Shown: piece after piece, positions 11,446-22,667 of the stretch
How the letters are laid out: every line of letters begins with the position of its first letter
How positions within the stretch are numbered: the first letter of the stretch is position 1
NCBI GenBank assembly: GCA_963922205.1
Contig: CAWUHX010000126.1
Coordinates: 62,001-126,000, forward strand
Source: Romanomermis culicivorax
Lineage: Eukaryota; Nematoda; Enoplea; Mermithida; Mermithidae
Length of the DNA stretch: 64,000 nucleotides
Direction: 5' to 3'
Notes under the pieces: model-generated
Seen by the model: the letters and a program-made list of their open reading frames with translations, nothing else
What the model was told of the DNA's origin: nothing
Databases searched by the model: none
Position numbers and translations under genes: made by a program

Positions 11446-12429
11446 TCAATTTTGACAAGGACTTTGTGGGTTTGTGACCGGCCTGACATTGATCACAGTG
11501 ATTCTGTTTCGAGCCACCATACCCGTCGTTGTTGACACTGCAGGCAGATGGTGACATCGAAATAGCGATATGCAAAACTTTTTCGCCCAATTCAATTTTA
11601 ACATCGTGTACGCCGGTTCACATAACTTATCCAATACAAAAAAGATCGATGTATACTGCGATATTTGGTTGATTGTAAAAAATTCTGGCATCACATTGGT
11701 GCTAATTGATGACACATAGATAAACGTGCCACCAATTACATAACCTACGATACGGAAAGACAGAATTATCTTCATTAATGACGTCATATTCTTCAATTCA
11801 CGGAAGTGATTCCGATCCATTCTTTGATCTGTGATGGTATTGGTACGACGTTTAGCCGCATAATATCCACAAATGTACAGTGTTACGGAAACGATCAAAA
11901 GCAAGAATGTGAATGTCGCAATGTATGAAGTGATGTTACTCAATGCAAAATCTACAATCAAGCATGAAACCGTGCTATGAAAATTCGAGTTGATGTACCC
12001 GAAACCAGAAACGATCAGAACGAAAACTTGTTGCAATACCACAGCTATGAAAGCATGCTTTATGGTTATGTGTTGAAATTTCACAGGATGCACCAAAGCC
12101 GTGAATCTAACCACTGATACGACGAATATGAAACATGTGTAATTGCATTCACTAAAACCTAGCACGTCTGCCACCAGGTGGCACATCCACCAGGGTATGT
12201 AAGACAGGCTTTTGTCATTGGTGAAAACTACGTGCAGTACAGATTGAAATCCATAACCCAAAGCACCTACGGCCCCATTGAATGTGTAAGCTCCATAAAC
12301 AACGTAGAAATGTGTTTTTAGTCCTTTGTTGGACGAGATGGCTTTCAAAAGTAAGACATCTAGCAGAATGGCCGCAGTGGAAAGTAGAACGACTATTGAA
12401 TCCGTGATTATGTTTTCCATCTCGGACAT
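11446..12429 (-). CDS. Seven-transmembrane receptor A, rhodopsin-like, single exon
   Basis: A 327-residue intact frame from ATG at 12429. Seven hydrophobic segments fall near residues 8-31, 41-68, 83-113, 125-145, 166-190, 217-243 and 257-277, the usual class A layout. Cys83 at the start of TM3 and Cys156 in the second extracellular loop could form the conserved disulfide. The TM3 end reads V-V-R-F-T-A-L-V-H-P, a DRY-type site keeping Arg but lacking the acidic residue. TM7 has E-P-A-Y in place of N-P-x-x-Y, followed by a basic amphipathic stretch. These deviations suit divergent orphan or chemosensory receptors. The ligand is unknown. There are no introns. Paralogues B and C are easily alignable along the whole length, so all three are probably expressed genes. 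Confidence 0.88.
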   Translation of the reverse strand: MSEMENIITDSIVVLLSTAAILLDVLLLKAISSNKGLKTHFYVVYGAYTFNGAVGALGYGFQSVLHVVFTNDKSLSYIPWWMCHLVADVLGFSECNYTCFIFVVSVVRFTALVHPVKFQHITIKHAFIAVVLQQVFVLIVSGFGYINSNFHSTVSCLIVDFALSNITSYIATFTFLLLIVSVTLYICGYYAAKRRTNTITDQRMDRNHFRELKNMTSLMKIILSFRIVGYVIGGTFIYVSSISTNVMPEFFTINQISQYTSIFFVLDKLCEPAYTMLKLNWAKKFCISLFRCHHLPAVSTTTGMVARNRITVINVRPVTNPQSPCQN

Positions 12430-12480
12430 TTTCAGACAACTTTTATCGAGAAGACGAAGAAATGCTTGTCTAACCTATCG

Positions 12481-12550
12481 TTTTATACCCACTAAATCGC
12501 TGGCAGTTTGACGAGACCTGTGGCATCGATTTTAATTAACATTTCGCTTT
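12481..12550 (-). promoter_or_regulatory. Conserved core promoter of GPCR A
   Basis: On the minus strand a GGGTATAAAACG box (12479-12490) lies about 50 bp upstream of the ATG. About 40 bp further up is GTTAATTAAAATCGATGCC (12522-12540). Both recur at the same spacing upstream of gene B and, with changes, of gene C, which argues for a shared promoter. Confidence 0.6.
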
Positions 12551-13595
12551 TTGAGTTTTTTCCGTAGATGTAGAACAGCTATTGAATGATAACATGAGTT
12601 ACCTCATATCAGGCTTAGTCCTGTGCACGTTTTGAATCTTATTATCACACATTGCATGATGAGGTAAATCCCAATGACATAATAATGTGAGAGCTGAATT
12701 CAAGAATGTTCCAACAAGATAATAATTTCCTGAGTTAACATTTCCCACTACTGTGAAATCTCAGCGTCAACAACAACTAGACAAGGTTTGACATTTTCGT
12801 GAATTTGCGTCATCACCAGGGAAAAAGGTGCTACTTTCCCTTTCTGTAAAATTTGAGATAACAGGTGCTAGATCCATTTTATGACACTTTCTACATTACC
12901 AAAAAAGTGCTACATACAAGAGTCATTATTATAGGAGATAGATATATTAAAATTCAGGTATATTATGTTTCTGAGCTTCAATAGGTTGTTACAATCATCT
13001 GTCGAACCCAGTGCGATAGCTTGAACCTGGAAAATAATAATTTCTGATTTCCTATGATTTTTGATTGGCCATTACTGGCGATTCCCAATTGTAAAAATGG
13101 TCATTACAGCATGTTTAGCTGATAAGCAAAGTGGAAAAAGTGCTATATACAAATGAGCTTACTTTCGGCCATGGCTAGTGTCTCTTGAGTATTAACATGA
13201 ATGCGATTAGACATGTGCAAGAGTACTTGCTTTGAGGAACAAACTTCAGTTTAAACAGAAAGCAATTTGACTTTTGAGAAATGAATTATTCGAGTATGTT
13301 TAAGCCGATTTGCCCAAAACCAGGAATCCTGTATATAACAACTTCTACTCCTCGTGGTCACGATTGTTGTGAAGAATAATCGAATTTCATCACCCCTGAA
13401 AATTGTGAGACCAAAATCATTGAAATGCTCATCCATTTTTTGTTATGGATGGCACTGTTTACCTAAATTGAGGCTTACACAAGGAACTTTTTCTGTTGGT
13501 CTCTGTCTCTGGCATTGATAGACAGGGATATCTTTTTCATAAATTATGGTATAAAGCTCACCTGTTGATTACCTGCTGGCAGGTATACCCTGTCT
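12551..13595. other. Upstream flank of GPCR A, duplicated at GPCR B
   Basis: Blocks at 12590-12900 match 41450-41790 (for example CATCAAGATAATAA-like and AGCGTCAACAACAACTAGA). Blocks at 13205-13300 and 13380-13570 match 42420-42500 and 43850-44040, the two sides of the Tc1 relic in copy B. No gene. Confidence 0.6.
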
Positions 13596-14270
13596 GCCTA
13601 CCTGCAGTTCTTAAGAGATCTCTGACTTTGTGTTTACCCTGATGCTAACTGGGCGAGAAGAAGATACGACACAGAGACTACTAGGAGATAAATGTAGAAC
13701 AGGGTGATTATTATTGAACACAATAAAATACAAGTTAGAATACAAAAGTGACACAATGAGAAAACCACCAAGGTCAGCACAGAAGATCAACCGACTCCAG
13801 GAGCAAGGCCTCACGCCTCCTACACACTATGGAGGAACAGTAGCAGAACTGTACCAAAATGAACACCACACTGATGGACAGCAAAGAATGTCTAACAGGA
13901 AACATACTTCTAAATAGACAGTGAACATTGAGAATAACCGTAGTCGGTGGAGTGCATCACACTAACACAATATAAGTGACTAATCATCACTGACGACTAA
14001 ACTGAAATGGCGCACCAAAATCGAATAATAAGTGACGGAAGTGAATAAAAAAGGCGAAACGACGCCAAATCATAACTACAAACAGTATGCAAAACTTCTC
14101 TGTCCATTTATTGTTTTTGATACCAAAAATAGTATAGCACAAACCGTTTTGGCATATTTGTTTACTTAATAAAAAGTCAACTTGCTTTAACAACAAAGTG
14201 TTTTGGAAATAAAATGATTAGTAAATAGAGGATCAAAGGTCATAGGAAATGACCCTCTGACACACCTTCG
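13596..14270 (+). repeat. Dispersed repeat copy 2, about 650 bp, intact length
   Basis: Its left and right ends, each about 170-180 bp, match copies 1 and 3, ending GACCCTCTGACA. The centre is poorly conserved among copies. The 67-codon ORFs inside show no domain. Confidence 0.5.
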
Positions 14271-14340
14271 GATTGCTGCATCTTCATGTTCAGTAAGAAT
14301 TGAGCATACTGAAGTTAGCTTACATTCTTCTCAGGACTAA

Positions 14341-14710
14341 AGGCCCATCTATACTTTTTTCACTAAAACACATACGCAAGCAATTTGCTCTTCAAGTATT
14401 GGAGCAATTTCAGTACATAATACATCGCAAGGTAGACATTGAAATTTCCGATTGAAAGATACCCAACACCTTCAACAGGTATCTACTACGCGCTTTAAAT
14501 CCAGCTTTGACGCAAGAAACGTAAGAAACGCGAGATGCTTACAAAATAGCTGATTTCTGCCACACTATGCAATTTTTTTTGCAAAATATACTTCACTGGA
14601 TAGAATTCGTCAATATCTTTCTTGCGCACAGAGAAAATGAGGGATTCGTTCGATTTTGATCTTTGCAATCACTTGCGACAGATTTTCGAGAAAGAAGTAT
14701 AGATGGGCCT
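14341..14710. mobile_element. MITE with 16-bp TIRs and TAA duplication (PIF/Harbinger-like)
   Basis: The ends AGGCCCATCTATACTT and AAGTATAGATGGGCCT are perfect inverted repeats. The element is flanked by TAA at 14338-14340 and 14711-14713. The duplicated locus near 44110-44130 reads CTCAGGACCAAGAGTACG with no element, which is an almost exact empty site. A 3-bp TWA duplication is the hallmark of PIF/Harbinger insertions. It is 370 bp with no coding capacity. Confidence 0.75.
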
Positions 14711-14713
14711 TAA

Positions 14714-15175
14714 GAGTACGAAATAAAAGGGCAACTCAGAAAAAATTGTTACCCTTGAGCATGATGCAAAAAATTCAAGATGCTTCACAAGAATTGTAGG
14801 ATGCATCACAAAAGATCAAGATGTAAGAGTTTCTCGACGTTTGATGTCCTTTCCAAAGGTATGACATTTTCTACAATGATTTTCGAAAAAATCAAAATCC
14901 CCACCTTGAAAAAAATCAAAATCTCATCTCAAAAAAACAAGATTGGTGGCACGTCGAAAGTTGAAAGTTTCTGAAAAAAGCCATTTAGAGGCTTTGCTCT
15001 GCCTCGTCCGTTTATGTATACGAGAACCTTTCAATTTGATTTCTGAGGTATGCGCCTGCCGGCAATGTGTGCCTTTGGCTTCTCTAGGGAGTCAGTATAG
15101 GTGAGGTTATTTTGGTTTCACCCTATTCAGCGAAACACGCAACAACGAAACTCAAGATGGCAAGACTCCATTCAG
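14714..15175. other. Distal flank duplicated between loci A and B
   Basis: It aligns with 44120-44470: GAGTACG, ATCAAGATG, GAAAGTTTCTGAA and GGC[GT]TTGCTCTGCCTC occur in the same order. There is no gene beyond weak short ORFs. Confidence 0.55.
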
Positions 15176-15258
15176 GGATTTTCAAAACAGCGATGTCTTA
15201 AAACAGTGATTCTCAAAACAGCAAATTCTCAATACAGCAATTCTCAAAACACCAAAAA
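15176..15258 (+). repeat. Short tandem repeat of TTCTCAAAACAGCAA type
   Basis: About four to five imperfect 17-20-bp units in series. Confidence 0.6.
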
Positions 15259-15946
15259 ATGATGATTAAGCGGGGTAGAAATTTTGGTGCATAGCCTATT
15301 TGGTCCCCATTTCGATCTGGGTGAGATTGCCAGATTTTTGCCAGATTTCTGACATTATGGCTCCAAAAACCTGCCTCAGCTGCGAGCGGAGAGCTTCGCC
15401 ATGCCACCACAAGTGGGGCTGTGGGCCTGAAACTGAGTTGATGGCTTATCTTTTGCTATTGGACCTAATCCGTCTAGTACTAGCTATGGAAGAAACTATA
15501 GGTACTGTGGTGCTACTCTGGAGGTACTACTGTAGAATAAGGACAACGCAGCCAGGTTAGGGGTGACCAAAATTAGTCCTGTTAAGTATGAACAATAGAC
15601 AGGGTCATCTCTAAGATGACCTAGAAGCTGGGACCCCAATTGTGAACCAAGAGATCCCTTTTGACCCGACCTCAGGGAGAGTGAGCCTTTATTAACTGTG
15701 GAAGACTTAGGGAAGAGAATCGGCTTAACAAGAGTGCTCCTAACTACCCCTAACAATAATGTACTCTGAAACTTACCTAGTACAGCTATGACCGGGAGTT
15801 TGGCAGGGAGAGCTGGCCACTTGGGGACGGCAACAATAGGGAATTTATTTTGGGTGGCTAGGAGCATAAACGAGGTCGGAGGGACGACTTTAATGGATAA
15901 CAATTGATGACGGAAGAGGTCCACTATAGCCTGTCAGAAAAATAAC
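15259..15946. other. Unassigned stretch with a 142-codon minus-strand ORF
   Basis: The ORF at 15496-15924 (minus) is the longest outside the identified genes in this part. Its product is Leu/Ser/Pro-rich with no recognisable motif. The DNA is moderately GC-rich, so a chance frame or a piece of an unrecognised repeat is likely. Confidence 0.2.
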
Positions 15947-16018
15947 GCTCGGTGAGGGGCTCGAACCCTCGACCTTCTGCATACACGGCAGACCTGCTAC
16001 CAACTGGGCTAACTGAGC
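15947..16018 (-). tRNA. tRNA-Thr(UGU)-like sequence, copy 1, degenerate
   Basis: On the minus strand 72 nt fold as a tRNA: a 7-bp acceptor with one mismatch (GCTCAGT/ACCGAGC), A box TAGCCCAGTTGG, a 5-bp anticodon stem TCTGC/GCAGA and a perfect 5-bp T stem GAGGG/CCCTC. The loop is CGTGTAT, so position 33 is G instead of T, and the D arm seems to have lost two bases. The anticodon position reads TGT. It is probably a pseudogene or the head of a tRNA-derived repeat, given the tandem copy 257 bp away. Confidence 0.5.
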
Positions 16019-16203
16019 AACGTGGGTGGTTCAGAAATTGCCATTGTAGTGGTGGTGGTGAGTGGGGGGGGCAAACCGCGTAATGAATATCCATCCAGAC
16101 GCACCACTACAACATCCCTCCCCCCTTTGAGGAGGAAGGCCCCTGGTACAGTCACCAATGCTGTATGCCCAAATCCACGTGGCCGGTGCATCAGAAAAAT
16201 AAA

Positions 16204-16281
16204 GCTCGGTGAGGGGCTCGAACCCTCGACCTTCTGCATACAAGGCAGATGGGCTACCAACTTCACTAACAGTAACCGAGC
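16204..16281 (-). tRNA. tRNA-Thr(UGU)-like sequence, copy 2
   Basis: The acceptor stem GCTCGGT/ACCGAGC is perfect, the anticodon loop CTTGTAT is canonical at position 33 with anticodon TGT, and the T arm is perfect. The D arm is enlarged and irregular, giving 78 nt. Near-identical flanks (GTCAGAAAAATAA on one side, GGTTCGGAAATTG and GTAGTGGTGGTGGTGAGTG on the other) show that it is duplicated with its surroundings. Confidence 0.5.
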
Positions 16282-16370
16282 CACATGAATGGTTCGGAAA
16301 TTGTGGTTGTAGTGGTGGTGGTGAGTGCGGGGCATGCTGCGTAATGAATAGTCAGACGCACCACTACAAC

Positions 16371-17283
16371 ATGCAGTAAGACAGTGGGAATACGTAAATT
16401 AGGGGGGGATGGCTAGAACAATACGCACAATAAGGGGCGACGATGCGAGAAGGGCGGCTAAACGAGAAGAAGAGCTGTGTGAATCCAGAAAATGAGCAAA
16501 AATAACACATGCTTTTAAGGACCCTGTTGGCTACAGAAGGACTTTGGCGAAGTTTAGGACGCCCAGGCTCAATTCTGCAGAGATAAAGCTGCTGGAAGGG
16601 CAGTGTGCACATAGGCACATGCCCACTTCGAATAGGTTTAGCATTGGGGCCGACTTAGTGCCTATGCTAAACATATGAATGTCTTTAGCAAAAGTTTCCA
16701 CGGCTCAGGAGTGAAGCTCACTTTTTTGACACAGAGGGCATGTAATGTGACCCTAGATAGCAGTGAGCATGTAGTGCCCTTTGAAGAAATAGTCAAAGGG
16801 ACATACCATAGCCGGCACAGAATGAAACAAAATAAAGTAAAATAAATGACGATGCATAAATGAAACAGAAATGCATAAAATGACAAAGGATCCGAAATAA
16901 TAATAAAATGATAAATTATCAGAAATAATAATAAAAATGACAAATGATTAAAGTAACAGAATATCAGAGTGGGAAATCACATGAGGTTGCTACTTTTGAT
17001 CGGCAGGTGACATATTTATGTCAATGGGACTAAAAATATAGAGGCATATTCAAACAACCTGACTAGCATTTACCTTAGGCTATCCAACAGAAATTTTAAT
17101 CAATGGCATACAAAAATGGCAGGAAGTATTCCAGAAACGGGAAAAATATATTACACGACCAAATAATAGTCAAACACAGACGACCTTTTGGATTTTATAT
17201 TAGGCATAATGCAACAGTACACATGTTTTAAACAAATGGTGATGATCTGCGAAAGCTCCATTTTCATCATTCTAGTGGAAATC
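16371..17283. other. Intergenic, low-complexity AT stretch inside
   Basis: From about 16825 to 16950 it is built of AAATAATAATAAAATGA-like runs. No gene or clear transposon is visible. Confidence 0.3.
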
Positions 17284-17757
17284 TTAAGGCTCATCTATAC
17301 TTCAGATGCAAGGCTTGCGTTGCATCTGTTACAGCAAAAATGCCGAAGTATGGATGCTCCGCTTGCGTTTCTTGTGTATTTTTCTTGCGTCCGAGTATGG
17401 ATGCTCCATTGCCTTGCGTTCCTTACGGCCGATGCAAGCATACGCAAACTGTACAGTAGGATTCTTGACTTGACGCAAGGAACGCAAGAAAGGCAAGGAT
17501 TTTTGCTTGTGTTTTCTTCGGATTTCCGAACTTAAGGCTCATCTTTACTTCGGATGCAAGGCTTGCATTGCACACGTTACGGCAAAAATGCAGAAGTATG
17601 GATGCTCCACTTGCGTTTCTTGCGTCCAAGTATGGATGCTCCGTTGCATTGCTTCCGTTGCGCTCCTTACTGCTGATGCAAGCATACGCAAATATTACAG
17701 TAGGATTCTTGACTTGATGCAAGAAACGCAAGGATTTTCCCATGTGTTTTCTTGAAC
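17284..17757 (+). repeat. Two direct copies of a unit of about 225-250 bp
   Basis: The copies begin at 17284 and 17534 with TTAAGGCTCATCT and share GCAAGGCTTGC, AAGTATGGATGCTCC, CTTGCGTTTCTTGCGTCC, GATGCAAGCATACGCAAA and TACAGTAGGATTCTTGACTTGA. The start AAGGCTCATCTATACTT resembles the end of the MITE at 14341. They may be two one-ended relatives of that family. The 115-codon ORF across them is not credible. Confidence 0.6.
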
Positions 17758-18274
17758 TTTCCATTCTATTATTGGCAGGGTTCAGGTCTTCACCAGGTTT
17801 TTTTCTTGTTTTTTTCCAGCGAGCTGTCTGCGGCAGATATTTTTTTCGTAAAAATGTTGTTTGTTATCAGGTGTAAGGTCGGTTTTCCAGCAATCCAGAC
17901 TTCTGAAATGTTGGAGCAGCCCGAAGTTTTGGGTTTTGCTGGGGTTTTAAGGGTGCCACATCAATCGGTGTTGGATTCAATTTTTCACTGGCAAACTTTT
18001 GATTTGTCAGCATCCCAGCAGGCCAGGAAACGAGGAAAAGGCTAGTTTTTTGGTTGGAAATGATTTTCTTGAACCGAAATTGCTCCAGAAACAAAATTGT
18101 GCCGAAATTGTGCTAGCGTGTTTTTTAGGGTTTTCTATCACCTGTCTAACATTTTAAGGTCAGCTACAGTGACTCTAACCAGAAATGGTTTTTACTGTGA
18201 TGGGCAAATGGTTAAAGCGCTATAGTGCAGACAAAAATATGGATAAAAATTTGGGCCTTTTTATGAGAGTGAAA
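17758..18274. other. Intergenic with an unassigned 97-codon ORF
   Basis: The plus-strand frame at 17752-18045 is open, and the DNA is locally less AT-rich, with possible acceptors (TTTTTTCCAG near 17815). No domain is recognised, so it is not called a gene. Confidence 0.25.
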
Positions 18275-20239
18275 AAGAAAGAAAGAAAGAAATTTATTAA
18301 ATGTGAATAAGTACAAGTGTAAATACGAATAATACAGAAAAGCTCATGGACGTGACAAAAGCACATGTTAATTGAGCTTTAAAAAATGACTTAATTTAGA
18401 CCGAAAACAGGACATATTTTTTGAACAAATGATATCATTGGGTAAGGAATTCCAAACATCAATATTCTACAGGCAAAAATAATGTTTTGAAGCATTAGAG
18501 TTATATTTTGATTTATACAATTTAAATAAGTTGGACCCGCAATAATTGAACGGACTCAAGGTGAAAAATAAATCAGGTGGAATGACTTCAAATTTCAAAA
18601 TCAAGAACATGTAAAAGATAAGTCGATACACGTACGTCTAAATGCAATATCATCAAGGCCAGATTTGTCAAGGTGCTCCTTATAGCTTAAATCTTTATAA
18701 CCAAAAAGTCTTTTGTAAACCTTGGTTGAACTTTTTCTACTAATTTAGTATCCCCAACCAGACAAGGATTCCAGAGTGGTGAACCATACTCCAGAGTAGG
18801 GAGAATATAGGATTTAAAAACCCTGATTTTCAATTCATTGAAGTTAGAGTGAAAACATTTTAAAATCAAATTTGCCACCCTAGATGCTTTTTTAACCACA
18901 TAATTACAGTGGGCAGTTGCTGACAATTTTTCATTGAAAATAACACAAAAATCCTTCATCTCTGAAACAGTAGAAATCAGAAAGTTTTTATATAATACTC
19001 AACTTTGGGGTAATTACTCAAAAGATGCAAAACAGAGCATTTCTCCAGAGAAATAGATAATTGCCATTTAAATGATCATTCATAAACTTTGACAAGATCG
19101 CCTCGCAGTACTTCAGCATTTTCTGTAGCATTGAATATTTTCACATCGTCAGCAAAAAGATAAATTTCACTGCTAATACCATCAAATATATAATTCATGA
19201 AAATTAAGAACAATGTTGGTCCCAATACACTACCCTGAGGAGCCCCACTAGTAACCTTAATAGGATTAGAGAAGCAATTGCCAATTTTTACCTATTGAGT
19301 CATATTAAATAAAAAACCATGTAACCATCTCATAAAAAATAGATATGCCATAAGACTAATTTTCCGACCAGTTTTTCATGAGAAACAGTATCAAATGCTT
19401 TTTGAAAATCGATATAAATTGAATCTGTTGCTACTTTTTTATCCAAATTTTTAGCTCATTATGTTTTACAACTTAAAAGCTGAAGAAAACATGATTATCT
19501 TTCTAAATCCAAATTTTCGATCATTTAGAAAATTATTTGACTCAAATTGAGCCATCAGGTCTACATTTATCATACTTTCCATAACCTTGCATGAGACACA
19601 ACATAAAGAAACTGGTCTATAGTTTTCTACCTTCGCTGGGTCCTTTTTTTGGAACTAGGTACTACATTTGATGTTTTCCAAATATCTGGTAATTGTCCAA
19701 TTCTAAATAAAATTTCAAAAATTGTTCACAAAGGTTATGCAAAAACTAGATATATTTTTTTTCAGGAAAAAGGCACAGAGATCAGGACCAAGAGACAGTG
19801 TAGGCTTCAAATATTTTAGAGCCAATAGGACTCTTAGGAAATAAAATTTGATTGATAAATTTTTATTGAACTGCTTTTGCGGATATTCAGGGATTTTTTT
19901 ATTGACCAAGATAAATACAGATCCAAAATATTGGTTGAATATTTCACTTTTCATTCTAACATGAGTTATATCAGACTCACCAGAAACAATAACAGGGATA
20001 GTGTGTCTACACTGAGTATTATTATTGATAAGTCTATAAAAATCCTTGATTGAATTCCATTTTAGCAAACATTCTTCCTTTCTAGCATAATATTTGATCA
20101 TTGCAGTTTTCAAGACTTTAAAATTGTGTTTGAATCTATTTTTGTTAACATTGCTACAATTTTTAACATTTTTTTTCACAAGTTTTTCTTTATTGATTTC
20201 AATTTGAGATTTTTTTCTCTTTGGAAACAAATTCCAGTA
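18275..20239 (-). mobile_element. CR1-type LINE, 3' part: reverse transcriptase
   Basis: On the minus strand the protein blocks come in the order expected for a CR1/jockey-group RT: a linker with N-K-E-K runs, L-G-P-D near 19780, Y-R-P-V-S near 19620, I-D-F-Q-K-A-F-D-T-V-S near 19400, the G-x-P-Q-G-S-V-L-G-P-x-L-F block near 19235, F-A-D-D-V-K near 19155, then L-P-T-L-E-Y-G-S-P-L-W-N near 18790. The catalytic F-A-D-D is intact, but frameshifts and stops break the frame. The 3' end has a GAAA/TTTC microsatellite (18278-18300), usual for CR1 tails. The element continues beyond the insertion at 28709. Confidence 0.8.
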
Positions 20240-21083
20240 TAAGACACAATTTCTGTAAGAATCAACCAAGGCCTATAGCTAACCGTGATAAGTAAAAAAT
20301 TAATCACACCTCAAAAAAACATTTTACACATTTTTTTGCACTGAACAACATGCCAGTATTCAATTGATCTAAAAATTAAAATTCGCGTTGCAACATCAAT
20401 CCAAAGGTTAACATTTTTTGCAATTTTCGAAATTTTAGGTCACAATCATTTGAGGCCTATAAGTAGTCAGCTATGCAATGTCGATGAATAAAACTCTGTC
20501 AGTCAATGTAACAATGTTTATTGTATATGCATGACAAATATATATATATGTGGCATCAAATTTATGGTTTACACTACACTTTAAATTTCAAATTTCAGCA
20601 GTTGTCAAAGTGTCATTGATAAAACTGCACTATGTTATGGCTGGTCCCCTTGGTCACATACCCACAAAGTTTTAACAAAATAAAAAAATCATTGAGTGTG
20701 CCACAGTGAAACAAGTGGAAGACATTTTCGAATCAAATTATAAAATTTTTTGTTTAAAAATGCAGTCATTTACCCAAAATCCTAACAATTCAACTAAAAC
20801 TTTTAGGCATCGCAGGCAGACATCTTGGCTATATATCCACAAAGTTTGATCATAATATCGTTATCCCTTTCATGGGAAGTTACACAGGGTAAAATGCACT
20901 CTTGATATTGTAGAGAAAACTTCAGGTCTAAATTGGTGTTCCATTTAGTTGGAATATTATTAATTCTAGTCCAAATCGACTACATTGCAGCCACAGTATG
21001 TGACTACATACTCACCAAGTTGCTTCATATTAAAGATTAGAGGAGCCATGTTCTCTTGGTTAACTATAAGATGAAAGATTGTT
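20240..21083 (+). repeat. Left terminal inverted repeat of the large transposon
   Basis: It pairs with 27835-28708. Differences include a few small indels and many point changes, so the arms have diverged since insertion. Confidence 0.75.
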
Positions 21084-21157
21084 CAAATTTTTAGCAAAAA
21101 CTGACAAACTCTGAATTATTTTCAGATCATGAGAGCTCAACTTAAAATCCATTTGAA

Positions 21158-21173
21158 TCTGATGGAAAGATTT
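21158..21173 (+). repeat. Target-site duplication of the L1-type element, left copy
   Basis: Identical 16 bp to 26438-26453. The last three bases merge into the poly-T run, so the true length is 13-16. Confidence 0.85.
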
Positions 21174-21322
21174 TTTTTTTTATTATTTATTACGAAACAA
21201 AAAAAAACGCACAAAATAGAACATATCAAGTGTAAAAAATATTAACGGAGACAAAAGAGTGACGAATGTTGAATATTATGACGTTGCTGCAGGTACATGG
21301 CTCAGTTTTTTGCCATGCACCA

Positions 21323-22667
21323 TTATTTATCGATGTAGAGAGATATCATATCACATACGTTGGGGTCATCTAAGGTTTTCTTAAAGATTCTTAGTTCAGA
21401 GTTTAGAATATTGAGAAAAGCTTTAAAACTTGGGACTTTTTCACTTCTTCTTGTTTTGTATACATAGAATTTTGCTAGCAGTAGTATTACGTATATTGTA
21501 GTTTGTTTTGTTACATTTCCTTCAAATTTTGTTCCTAATATGATATCGTAGTCTTTGAGTTGACCCCCCACTGTTTAACTTCTCAATCATTCTTTCTTTT
21601 ATTTCTATCCAGAAGAGATGAACTGATTTATATTCACATAATATATGTAAAATGTTCTCTTCCTCAGTTTTGCAGTAGTTGCACAACTCCGATTCTCCGA
21701 TTTTATATTTTTTTAACAGTGAGTTAGTGATCAGAATGTTATGTAAAATTCGGAATTGAAACTGTTTGTATTTGTTCCCAATTTTAGTGTTTTGTAATAC
21801 TTTCCACGCTGTATCAATGCATGATTCTTCCAAAAATGGAAATTTGTTTCTCCATGCCAGTTTCCCCTTTGGCACAGCTAACTTAGCATTTCTCATGTAT
21901 TTCTTTACATTTTTAACTTCATTAATGTCCAGTGTTTGTGGGAAGAATTCAAATTCTTCTTTTTTGATATTGTAATTTTTTACTAGTGTTTTCCATTGTT
22001 TCGGGATTGAATGTATTACTTTGACATAGTCAAACCAGTCAATTCTGCAGCCCTCTTCTTTTAATGTTTCATGGTGTTTTATCTTCCAGTCCGTGTCAAA
22101 CCATGCAAATAGATAATTAAAATCAGAATTTTGTAGTGTTAAGAAAAACAATGATTTCTTATCACTGATGATATATTTATTATTGTTAATTTGTTGAGAG
22201 ACTACTTGCATAGGGGTTATGATTTCATAAATATTATTTGTTGGGATGTTTTTCACTGTCTCTAAAACTTGTTCATAAAAATTTGATACTTTAAGGTTTA
22301 AAAATTTGACAGAAAAGTTTGAATGGATCAAATTTTTTAACCCGCCTATTTTATTTAGTTCATGGGTTCCTATGGCACTCCATTTTCCTTGTGAGTTCAG
22401 AAGTCGAGCTAGCCATTTTGCCTTAAACGAAGTTACCATTATGTTAATATCTGGCATTTTGATTCCCCCATTGAGGTAATCCTGGATCATAACATCAGCC
22501 TTGATTTTTGGTTTTGCATTGTTCCATATAAAATTCATTTGAATTGTTTTTATTGTTTTGATAGTTTCTGAGTCAATAGGTAGGTTGATCATACTGTAGT
22601 TTAGCTTAGAAATTATTAAATAATTCCAGATCATAACTTTCCCATAAAAGGTTAAACCTCTGTTCAT
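21323..22667 (-). pseudogene. L1-type ORF2, C-terminal part
   Basis: A 381-residue frame (22667-21522) followed by a further frame (21571-21323) continues the LINE ORF2 after the RT. It includes the thumb-like region and a cysteine cluster C-N-Y-C-x(8)-H-x(3)-C near residue 330, followed by F-W. This type of C-terminal Cys motif is standard in L1/Tx1 ORF2. Frame changes at 22665 and about 21550 break it. The plus-strand ORFs here are shadows. Confidence 0.75.

Larger units (their letters stand above)
15940..16370. repeat. Tandem duplicate of about 257 bp carrying the tRNA-like units
   Basis: Each unit holds one tRNA-like head, a GTAGTGGTGGTGGTGAGTG run, GCGTAATGAATA and GACGCACCACTACAACAT. 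This could be a dimerised tRNA-derived SINE or a local duplication. Short ORFs across both strands here are by-products of the GC-rich repeat. Confidence 0.6.

Noticed and set aside
15496..15924. 142-codon minus-strand ORF
   Set aside because: No domain, biased composition, surrounded by repeats. Listed only as unassigned sequence.
16009..16335. Overlapping ORFs of 70-108 codons on both strands
   Set aside because: They arise from the GC-rich tandem tRNA-like repeat and encode His- or Arg-rich nonsense.
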